A DNA stretch of 49,936 nucleotides, taken from the NCBI GenBank assembly GCA_947627285.1, contig CANQVL010000016.1, forward strand, positions 1 through 49,936. Reading direction: 5' to 3'. Origin of the DNA: an uncultured Oscillospiraceae bacterium (GTDB lineage Bacteria; Bacillota; Clostridia; Oscillospirales; Oscillospiraceae). Each line of letters opens with the position of its first letter. The first letter of the stretch is position 1. Shown piece by piece: positions 7,660-14,632 of the stretch. Both the position numbers and the translations under genes were made by a program. The notes below the pieces were generated by a model. It saw nothing but the letters and a program-made list of their open reading frames with translations. It made no database searches and had not been told where the DNA came from.

Positions 7660-9661
7660 TTTCTTTTCCCTCCCGCGATTTGAATTTCAAATACAGCTCC
7701 CAGTCCGTGGGGTGGTTGTCCTCCACCAAAAGCGCCTTTATCGGCCTGTCCTCCGGCTCCATATACGCCTGCCTGTACCAGCTGTCGTGGCTGGGCGAGT
7801 CGCCCAGCTCCCGCGCACAGCCCATGAGCTTTTGGAGCATATACGCCGTGTGCTTGTAATCGGCAAAGCAGTCGTTGGCGTAAAAGCCCCGCCAGACGCC
7901 TCTTTCGCTGTCCCTGAGGGCCCTGTCGGCGGCGATGAACTCCTCCGCCGCCCCGCCCAGCTCCATAAAAGCGCCAAGGCAGTCCCCGGCATCCAGCCTC
8001 TCAAACGCCCTCCCCAGAGCCGCGCCGCCCCGCGCACCGCGAAGCTGCAGCTCCGCCTGGAGCTCCAACGTCTCCGCGCCGCACCCGCGGCATTTTTCCC
8101 GGTATTCCGCCAGCGCGGGCACCTGCTTTCCGCACAGGCCGCCGAAACACTTCGCCTGCCCGGTGAGGGTCCCCTCCCGCGTCAGCCACAAAAGTCCCGG
8201 CGCGGGCTTGTCCCTGTCGGCAAAAAACCGGTGCGCTATCATCCTCGGTATCTCGCAGTAAAACTGCTCCCCGGCGTGCTGGTCCTCCTCCGGCCCGAAG
8301 GCGAGCTGCGCCCCCGCGTACTCCCGCAGGCACCGCGCGGCCCTCTCCGACCCGCCGAAATATGTACCGGCAAACTCCCTGCTGTGGCTTACGGAGGTGA
8401 CCTCCAAGCCGAACCACTTCTTCCTCACCGCGTCCAGAAAATACACGTGCGGGCGGATATTGGAGCAGTTTATGAGCCAGTATTCCCGCAGATTCCTCTC
8501 AAATACCCTGTCCAGCTCCCGGCTCACAAAATCCACGGAGTTTGGCGTCATCGTCATGTGATTTGCCGCCTGCAGGTCGTAAAAGGACACGTGGTAGTAT
8601 ATCCCCCCGTGCTCCTCCGGCTCCTCCGGCAGTGAGGACACCCTGGGGTCGTGGTTCCCCCGGCGCCTCGTCACCATCCTTCCAAAGCCGTTGTCGGCGC
8701 GTATTTTTATGATGTCCGGGTCCAGATCCACGTACCCCTGTGCGTACAGCTCCATGGTCTCGCCGTAAAGATTCGTGCAGAATACCGGCTCCGCCACGTA
8801 TTTTTCCACTATGCTCCGCTGGAGGCGTATCATGCGTGAGATCATCGCCCCCCGCTTTTCCGGCGTATCGTACCTCCCCGTGGTGTCATAGGCCCAGAAG
8901 GGCGCGTCGCCCTGCCCCCGGAACCCCAGGCACCAAACCACCTTCATGTCCCTCTGGGCCTTCACCGCGTCCTCCCACTGCCCTTGGAAAAGCTGCGGGT
9001 ATTCGTCGTAGTTTGGCTCCAGCTCCGGGTACTCCCGCAAAAAGAACTCCGCCCCCAGCGCCTCCGCGTGGTGGTGGGTTATCCAAAGCCCGTAGGACGC
9101 CGCGAGACTCCTGTACCTGCGGGCGTTTTTGTCCGTTCCGGGTATCACCATGTTTCCCCCGCACCTCAGCAGCGCCTCAAGCGCCATCCGCCAGGGCTCC
9201 ACGGGGTCGCCGTCAATGCTCCAGTGGGACAAAAGCACCTCGTCGTTTATGAACCACCCCCGGAACCTCACCGCCGGGACATCCCCGCGGTAAACGCCGT
9301 CCTCCGCCGTGACCGGGTCAATTCTCCCGATTTCCTGGTCCGCCCAGAACCAGAAGGGCGCTATCCCCAGGAATTTTTCGCTTATGTACAAAAGCCCGTA
9401 AACGAACCCCGGCGCGTCCCCGGCGGCGACGGTCATGCCCCCATCTGAGACGCGCACCTCAAAGAGCTCCGGCGCGCCCATGTCCTCGCGCGCAAGCCCT
9501 ATCTCGTTTACCGCCCCGCCGGCTCCGCCGGTCTCACAGGCCCCGCCGAATCGCTTTTTAAGGTCGCGCGCCAGCATACCGGCGGCGTTTTCCACCGCCT
9601 CGCGGCGATCCGTCTCCGGTATTTTCCCGATTTTCGTCCCCGCGCAAAGGGTAAAGCCCAT
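7646..9661 (-). CDS. Glycoside hydrolase family 115-like alpha-glucuronidase
   Basis: At 671 residues, it has the GH115 signature VRFRGWFINDEVLL near 130, then WITHHHAEALG, GFRGQGD, IKIRADNGFGRM, GGIYYHVSFYD and EYWLINCSNIRPHVYFLDA, in the order known for xylan alpha-glucuronidases. The N-terminal 125 residues form the usual mixed domain (FVYGLLYISE). It is shorter than most GH115 proteins (800-1000), because the C-terminal beta-domain is missing or reduced. The family removes glucuronic acid or 4-O-methylglucuronic acid; in a pectin locus the target may be glucuronic acid on arabinogalactan or RG-I side chains, which is inference. No signal peptide. GGAGG precedes ATG by 7 bases; the gene lies 2 bp after its upstream neighbour. 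Confidence 0.8.
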   Translation of the reverse strand: MGFTLCAGTKIGKIPETDRREAVENAAGMLARDLKKRFGGACETGGAGGAVNEIGLAREDMGAPELFEVRVSDGGMTVAAGDAPGFVYGLLYISEKFLGIAPFWFWADQEIGRIDPVTAEDGVYRGDVPAVRFRGWFINDEVLLSHWSIDGDPVEPWRMALEALLRCGGNMVIPGTDKNARRYRSLAASYGLWITHHHAEALGAEFFLREYPELEPNYDEYPQLFQGQWEDAVKAQRDMKVVWCLGFRGQGDAPFWAYDTTGRYDTPEKRGAMISRMIRLQRSIVEKYVAEPVFCTNLYGETMELYAQGYVDLDPDIIKIRADNGFGRMVTRRRGNHDPRVSSLPEEPEEHGGIYYHVSFYDLQAANHMTMTPNSVDFVSRELDRVFERNLREYWLINCSNIRPHVYFLDAVRKKWFGLEVTSVSHSREFAGTYFGGSERAARCLREYAGAQLAFGPEEDQHAGEQFYCEIPRMIAHRFFADRDKPAPGLLWLTREGTLTGQAKCFGGLCGKQVPALAEYREKCRGCGAETLELQAELQLRGARGGAALGRAFERLDAGDCLGAFMELGGAAEEFIAADRALRDSERGVWRGFYANDCFADYKHTAYMLQKLMGCARELGDSPSHDSWYRQAYMEPEDRPIKALLVEDNHPTDWELYLKFKSREGKENGEA

Positions 9662-9663
9662 GC

Positions 9664-10416
9664 TTATCCCTCCGTCTTGACGGCTCCCGCCACAAGCTCC
9701 TGCCAGAGCCTGTCGGCGTCCTCATATTTATCCCTCTGCTCCTCCGAGAATATCCCCCGGCGGCACACGTAAAGCCCCTCCATGGCGGTCTGCCCGTCTA
9801 TCTGCTGCTCCGTAAGGTCCAGAAACCTGGTGTACGTCCCCAGGTCCAGCCCCCGGAGCACCGGGCAGTCCTCCCAGCGGTAGCACATATCCCGCCAGTT
9901 CTCCGCCTCGTACCCGTCCGTCTGTGTATCCGCCACGGTCCCGTCCAGATACGCCAGCGCCCCGAAGCGCCTCTGAAAGCCCTCCGGGTCGTCCGATAAT
10001 ATAAGGTACACGCCGCCGGAGCTCAGGTCCACCGTGAGCCTGGTCACGGCGGCCTGCGCCATCTCCACGTCGATGTAGTCCTCCTCGTCGAAGCCCATCT
10101 CATAGACCGGCACGTCCGCCACGACCTTCCCGTCGCCGTTCAGGTCCTCCCCCATCTCCTCAAGCCGCGCCTTCAGCGCGTCCCGCGTCTCCTCCGGGGG
10201 TATTGCCCTGGCAATTATCGCCACCTCGTAGTCCGGCTCCGTCCTGAAAAAAATGTCCCTTATGAGGAACCCCAGCGCGACAGCCGCGGCGATGCCCAAA
10301 AGCACCCACTTCAGGTTGTAGTCCCACCAGTTGGCGCGCAGCTCCTTCTTTGTGTACTCCTTTTTCGGGTCGGGCTTTACGTCCTTGTATTTCCATTTGA
10401 GATATTCGCTCGCCAA
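9664..10416 (-). CDS. Membrane-anchored protein of unknown function, partner of the YesL-like protein
   Basis: The 250-residue product is not recognised as a named family. A Lys-rich cytoplasmic N-terminus (1-33) leads into one transmembrane helix (about 35-55, VLLGIAAAVALGFLI). A soluble domain of about 190 residues follows. It holds a DLNGDGKV segment (about 91-98) that resembles an EF-hand or dockerin calcium loop, and it ends in an acidic, amphipathic stretch. It probably starts with TTG at 10416, one base after the stop of the upstream gene, with GGAGGCGGAG in front; no other start is well placed. Tight coupling to the YesL-like gene suggests a shared role at the membrane, perhaps with the importer, but nothing in the sequence proves it. 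Confidence 0.75.
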   Translation of the reverse strand: MASEYLKWKYKDVKPDPKKEYTKKELRANWWDYNLKWVLLGIAAAVALGFLIRDIFFRTEPDYEVAIIARAIPPEETRDALKARLEEMGEDLNGDGKVVADVPVYEMGFDEEDYIDVEMAQAAVTRLTVDLSSGGVYLILSDDPEGFQRRFGALAYLDGTVADTQTDGYEAENWRDMCYRWEDCPVLRGLDLGTYTRFLDLTEQQIDGQTAMEGLYVCRRGIFSEEQRDKYEDADRLWQELVAGAVKTEG

Positions 10417-10417
10417 T

Positions 10418-11239
10418 TTACTCCGCCTCCCCGTCGTTCCCGGCGCTCTCCGCCGCCTCCGCCGCCTTTTCCTCGGCGCGCTTTTTCGCGTTCAGCTCGT
10501 CGATGGACTCCTTTATATTAAACGCCTCGTCAATGGGCTTCCACAGCGTCTGGAGGCATATGAGCATGGGGAGCCAGAAGTTGAAAAGCACGTACAGCAA
10601 AGTGGAAAATGGGTATGTGACCACCATAAAGAGCCAATATACCAGCGTCACCGCCACGGCGATGACCGTCTTTATCGGGTGCTGCGCGCTGAGCACCAGG
10701 GAGTTTAAAAGTATCCTCCCCAGCGGCAGCTCCATGAGCGCTATCTGCGGCACCGCCCAGGTCGCCACGGATATGGAGATCACTGCCCCCGCCAGCATGA
10801 GCACAACAATGAAAAGCCCCTGATTTCTTGTGTGCATGAGCATGAAGTATTGGAACCCGAAAAGGAACCCCGCTATCAGCCCGAACACCGCCGACTGTTT
10901 GAAGTTCCGCTTCCACGCCTTTCTGTACCGCATACCCCAGAAGCCCGCCTCGTTGCGTATGCCCCGGAGCACCGTGTCCGCCACGCCCACTATCTGCGGC
11001 ATGGCTATGGCCCCGCCCAGGGTACAGCCCACCAGCACGAATATGAGCCCGTGGCTCGTCATGGCGAAAAAGAGGCTCACGATGTACACCAGCGCCGTGA
11101 TCCCCGCCAGGATACCGGAGCCCAAAAGCCCCAGCATATCCCTGGTGATTATCTGCCACACCCGCCCGAGGCCCGTTTTTGGCTCCGGCACCTGCGCCCC
11201 CTCGGGTCCCATTCCGTTGAAGCTGTTGAAAAAGCCCAT
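10418..11239 (-). CDS. YesL-like (DUF624) multi-pass membrane protein
   Basis: About five to six hydrophobic helices lie between residues 40 and 220. The loop RYRKAWKRNFKQSAVFGLIAG matches the conserved F/W-K-x-F-K-x-N-F-K motif of DUF624. YesL of B. subtilis lies in the rhamnogalacturonan locus, and the family often travels with LplB-type sugar importers; its biochemical role is unknown. The C-terminus is a charged Ala/Glu/Lys-rich tail. The ATG at 11239 is chosen because AGGA lies 9 bases upstream; an in-frame TTG at 11257 is less likely. It lies 21 bp after the AraC gene and 1 bp before the next gene. Confidence 0.8.
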   Translation of the reverse strand: MGFFNSFNGMGPEGAQVPEPKTGLGRVWQIITRDMLGLLGSGILAGITALVYIVSLFFAMTSHGLIFVLVGCTLGGAIAMPQIVGVADTVLRGIRNEAGFWGMRYRKAWKRNFKQSAVFGLIAGFLFGFQYFMLMHTRNQGLFIVVLMLAGAVISISVATWAVPQIALMELPLGRILLNSLVLSAQHPIKTVIAVAVTLVYWLFMVVTYPFSTLLYVLFNFWLPMLICLQTLWKPIDEAFNIKESIDELNAKKRAEEKAAEAAESAGNDGEAE

Positions 11240-11260
11240 ATCTCTCTGTCCTTTCAAATG

Positions 11261-12238
11261 TTAAACCGTCTTTGGCGGCACGGCCCAGCCGGTGTACTTC
11301 CTCAGCGTCACCGGCATATCCGCGTGTACCTTGCTCCTCCAGGCCGTGGGCGGCTGGCCCATTATGGCGGAGAAGTGGCGGTTGAAGCTGGAGAGCGACC
11401 TGAACCCCACCGCCTCGCACACGTCCAGCACCGAGGAATCGCTCATCTTTAATATGGTACACGCCCTTATTATCCTCGTCTTATTAAGGTATTCCAGCGG
11501 CCCCAGCCCCATCGTCTCCGTGAACACCCGCCGGAAGTAGGACGTGCTCATCTTACACTCCGCCGCCAAATCGTCCACCCGTATGTCCTCCATGTAGTGC
11601 TGGTCCACGTACCTCAGCGCCGGGGAGATGTGGAAGGGCTTCTCGTTTCTGTCCGTGTCCCCGTCCTCGGCGCGCCTGGAGAGCCTGTTCAGCACCGTGT
11701 CCAGCAGGGCCCTGACGCTCCGGCGGTAATTCGTCCGCTTCTCCGTCATCTCCCGCACGACCTCGTTCACCAGCATACCCAAAAGCGGGTCCTGCTCCGC
11801 GGTGACTATGGCGCGGAAGTTGTAGAGCACGCCGTTATAGAGCTCCGCCACCGGCGGCTCCGTCACCGACGTGGTGGGGTCTATGAGCCGTATCGGGTCC
11901 ACCATCACGTAGCTCCACTTTGACGCCGTCCCCGGCGCGGAGCAGGTGGTGTGGGGCGTCCCGGCGGCTATTACCGTCACGTCCCCCGCCTTGAAGGGCA
12001 CGTCCCTGTCCCTGAAGCCCACGACCCCGCTGTCCGAGTGGCACACGCCTATCTCCATGTGGTTGTGGAAGTGGAGCACCGGGCTCCTCCGGTCCGAGAT
12101 CCTCCACTCCTCCCCCGTCAGCACAATGACGGGAAATTCCGGCGGCAGAAGGTAATCCCTGCACTCCATGACCTCTCTCGGCGGCCTCGGCACCGCTCTC
12201 ATCCCCCTTATTTGCGTGATCGATTTGTATTTTACCAC
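11261..12238 (-). CDS. AraC-family transcriptional regulator, probable controller of RG-I importer and enzymes
   Basis: A cupin-like sensor (SPVLHFHNHMEIGVCHSDSG, about 52-71, through PFKAGDVTVIAAGTPH) is followed by the AraC DNA-binding domain from about 215 to 315 (VDDLAAECKMSTSYFRRVF; VLDVCEAVGFRSLSSFNRHF). It heads a leftward operon (regulator, YesL-like, unknown, GH115, GH28) and diverges from the importer operon across 408 bp, so it may regulate both. The effector is unknown; an RG-I disaccharide or rhamnose is plausible. The start is uncertain: GTG 12238 has GGGAG close upstream, and internal ATG codons at residues 13 and 24 are alternatives. Confidence 0.9.
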   Translation of the reverse strand: MVKYKSITQIRGMRAVPRPPREVMECRDYLLPPEFPVIVLTGEEWRISDRRSPVLHFHNHMEIGVCHSDSGVVGFRDRDVPFKAGDVTVIAAGTPHTTCSAPGTASKWSYVMVDPIRLIDPTTSVTEPPVAELYNGVLYNFRAIVTAEQDPLLGMLVNEVVREMTEKRTNYRRSVRALLDTVLNRLSRRAEDGDTDRNEKPFHISPALRYVDQHYMEDIRVDDLAAECKMSTSYFRRVFTETMGLGPLEYLNKTRIIRACTILKMSDSSVLDVCEAVGFRSLSSFNRHFSAIMGQPPTAWRSKVHADMPVTLRKYTGWAVPPKTV

Positions 12239-12435
12239 TTCTCCCGCCCCTTTGCCATAGCGTTTTGCAAATTCAACCCTAATTCGGCAGTCCGCACAAA
12301 AAATTTAACCGAAAATATACAACTTGCACAAATCTCTGTAACACTTTTGTCCAGAATCGCCGATTTATTTGGTATCTCTATGGTCATTTCGCTGTAAAAT
12401 CGCCAAAATTTTAACATGATAAAAAATCGAAATTG

Positions 12436-12446
12436 CATAATATAAT
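12436..12446 (+). promoter_or_regulatory. Candidate -10 region of the importer operon
   Basis: The AT-rich stretch contains CATAAT (12436-12441) running into TATAAT (12441-12446). No good -35 box is found at 16-18 bases: TTAACA at 12411 is 19 bases from the first and 24 from the second. A weak -35 is common at AraC-activated promoters. The rest of 12239-12430 is AT-rich spacer to the divergent AraC gene with no gene seen. Confidence 0.35.
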
Positions 12447-12500
12447 CTCAAAAATGGAGAGAACGGAATACCCTTTCGTTATAGAATATAAATTACCATA

Positions 12501-12620
12501 ACAGGAAGACGGCCGTCTTCCTGTTCAAGCGGAGCTCCGCTTGAACGCCCGGCGCCAGGGCAGGGAGACGCGCCGGCTGCTCAAACGTGTTGGTCGTCCG
12601 CGGCGGGCGCGAAACGCCCG
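12501..12620 (+). promoter_or_regulatory. Four consecutive hairpins in the importer leader
   Basis: Two perfect, touching palindromes come first: 24 bp at 12501-12524 (ACAGGAAGACGG and its complement) and 22 bp at 12524-12545 (TTCAAGCGGAG and its complement), sharing one T. CCGGCGC/GCGCCGG (12549-12555 with 12570-12576) and CGGGCG/CGCCCG (12604-12609 with 12615-12620) follow. The permease start codon is 26 bp after the last stem, with GGGAGG between. The arrangement could be a structured 5' untranslated region, an operator pair or both. Confidence 0.6.
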
Positions 12621-12646
12621 AGATTATAAGTTAAGGGAGGAATAAA

Positions 12647-13636
12647 ATGAGCAATTCAGCGGCAGCCACCCTTGATAAGCCCGTTGCGAAAAAGAAGAAA
12701 AAGACCGGCAACACCTGGGGGAAGGCTCTCAGTCAGCACGGCTGGCTGTACGCCATGCTGGTCCCCGGCGTTGTGTGGATGCTCGTCTTCTGCTATCTGC
12801 CCATGGGCGGACTCGTGATGGCCTTTGAAAAGTTCAGCCCCTACGCGGGGACAAACATCATCGAGTGCCTTGTCAACAGCCCGAAGGTCGGCTTCGGCAA
12901 CTTCAAGCTCCTCTTCACGGGCTCCGACTTCATGATGCTTCTCCGCAACACCCTCGGCATCTCCTTCGCGAACCTCCTGATCGCGTTCCCTGCGCCGATC
13001 ATCTTCGCTCTGATCCTCAATGAGCTCCGTCTCATGTGGTTCAAGCGTCTTTCCCAGACCTTCGTCTACATACCCCACTTCGTGTCCATCGTTATCGTGG
13101 GCACCCTGACCTTCCAGCTTTTCAACACCCAGGACGGTTACATCTACAACCTGATGACCTCCATCATGGGCAAGGGCAAAGCCCCCGACGTCCTCAGCGA
13201 CCCTGACTGCTTCGTCGGGCTCATCGTCGGGCAGAACCTTTGGAAGGAGACAGGCTACGGCACCATCATCTACCTCTCCGCTCTCGCCTCCGTTGACCCG
13301 CAGCTCTATGAGGCCGCGAAGATCGACGGCGCGGGCCGCTGGAACCTGATGTGGCACGTGACCCTGCCCGGCATCAAGGGCACCATCGTCATCATGCTCA
13401 TCATGAAGGTCGGCGCCCTGCTGAACACCGGCTACGAGCAGATCTTCCTGATGGCAAACTCCATCAACCGCTCCGCCGCCGAGGTCTTTGACACCTACGT
13501 CTACAACCGAGGCGTCTCACAGGGCCAGTATTCACTGGCTACGGCGGCGGGTCTGTTCAAGTCTGTCGTCAGCCTGATCATGGTCCTTTCCGCCAACAAG
13601 GTCGCCAAGCTCCTTGGCGAATCCGGACTTTATTGA
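12647..13636 (+). CDS. LplB-family ABC sugar importer permease
   Basis: This 329-residue inner permease belongs to the LplB/YteP type of carbohydrate importer. A Lys-rich cytoplasmic N-terminus is followed by six hydrophobic helices. The ATPase-contact (EAA) loop is YEAAKIDGAGRWNLMWHVTLPGI (about 223-245), and the family block QTFVYIPHFVSIVIV is at about 130-144. It pairs with the second permease 15 bp downstream and the lipoprotein at 14633. No ATPase gene lies in the cluster, as is usual for this class, which shares an MsmX-type ATPase. The RG-I context makes unsaturated or saturated RG-I oligosaccharides the likely cargo (inference). Start ATG with GGGAGG 6-7 bases upstream. Confidence 0.95.
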   Translation: MSNSAAATLDKPVAKKKKKTGNTWGKALSQHGWLYAMLVPGVVWMLVFCYLPMGGLVMAFEKFSPYAGTNIIECLVNSPKVGFGNFKLLFTGSDFMMLLRNTLGISFANLLIAFPAPIIFALILNELRLMWFKRLSQTFVYIPHFVSIVIVGTLTFQLFNTQDGYIYNLMTSIMGKGKAPDVLSDPDCFVGLIVGQNLWKETGYGTIIYLSALASVDPQLYEAAKIDGAGRWNLMWHVTLPGIKGTIVIMLIMKVGALLNTGYEQIFLMANSINRSAAEVFDTYVYNRGVSQGQYSLATAAGLFKSVVSLIMVLSANKVAKLLGESGLY

Positions 13637-13651
13637 TGGGAGGCGGAGAAT

Positions 13652-14566
13652 ATGGCAAAAAGCAAAGATAAAGTTGTCAACGGCTTCAACCACCGCTCGC
13701 CCGGCGATATGGTGATCCAGATCATCCTTTACATCATCACCGCCATCGCCGCCCTGATGTGCGTGCTCCCGTTCCTCTACATCTTCGGCGCGTCCTTCGC
13801 ATCCCAGCGTGAGATCATCGAGCGCCCCTTCTTCATCATTCCCAGGGAGTTCTCCATCAACGCCTACTCCTACATCCTTCATGACGGCGCCGTTTTCAAG
13901 GGTCTTCGCAATTCCCTGATAGTCACCATCGTGGGTACCGCCATCAACATGTTCGTCTCCTGCACCATGGCCTATCCCTTGAGTCGTAAGTACCTCAAGG
14001 GCCGCAACTTCTTCATGAACATGGTGGTCGTCATCATGCTCTTCGGCGGCGGCATGGTCCCCAGCTACGTGCTTATCGCCTCGGTCCTCAAGCTCAGGAA
14101 CACCTTCTGGGCACTGTGGCTCCCCGGCGCCATGAGCGCGTTCAACATGATAATCATCAAAAACTACTTCCAGGGCATCCCGGATGAGCTGGAGGAGGCC
14201 GCCATCATCGACGGCGCCAACGATCTTTACACCTTCCTGCGCATCATGCTCCCCCTGTCGGGTCCCGTGATCGCCGCTGTCTCCCTGTTCTACGCGGTGG
14301 GCCACTGGAACGCCTACTTCGGCGCCATGATGTACATCAACGACCCTGAGATGGAGGTCGTCCAGATCGTCCTTCGCCGTATCATCTTCCTCACCGGCTC
14401 CTTCGCGGACGACGGCTCCATCAACTGGGGTCCCGCCGGAAGCCCCCCGTCCAAGGCGGTCCGTATGGCGACCACCGTCGTCGCCACCGTCCCCATCCTC
14501 GCGGTTTACCCCTTCATCCAGAAATACTTCACCGCCGGCGTCATGGTCGGCTCCGTGAAGGGCTGA
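13652..14566 (+). CDS. LplC/YtcP-family ABC sugar importer permease
   Basis: At 304 residues with six predicted helices, this is the second half of the permease pair. The ATPase-contact loop is LEEAAIIDGANDLYTFLRIMLPLSGP (around residue 185-210); MAYPLSRKYLKGRNF precedes the third to fourth helix, as in YtcP/YesQ-type proteins. The protein ends YPFIQKYFTAGVMVGSVKG, the conserved C-terminus of this family. It starts 15 bp after the first permease with GGGAGG in the gap, so the two are clearly co-transcribed, and the binding protein follows after 66 bp. Confidence 0.95.
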   Translation: MAKSKDKVVNGFNHRSPGDMVIQIILYIITAIAALMCVLPFLYIFGASFASQREIIERPFFIIPREFSINAYSYILHDGAVFKGLRNSLIVTIVGTAINMFVSCTMAYPLSRKYLKGRNFFMNMVVVIMLFGGGMVPSYVLIASVLKLRNTFWALWLPGAMSAFNMIIIKNYFQGIPDELEEAAIIDGANDLYTFLRIMLPLSGPVIAAVSLFYAVGHWNAYFGAMMYINDPEMEVVQIVLRRIIFLTGSFADDGSINWGPAGSPPSKAVRMATTVVATVPILAVYPFIQKYFTAGVMVGSVKG

Positions 14567-14632
14567 TTCACTCAATTACTTACAGCCCCAGGCTGTTTGT
14601 AATACATACAAAATCATATAGGAGGATACTGT

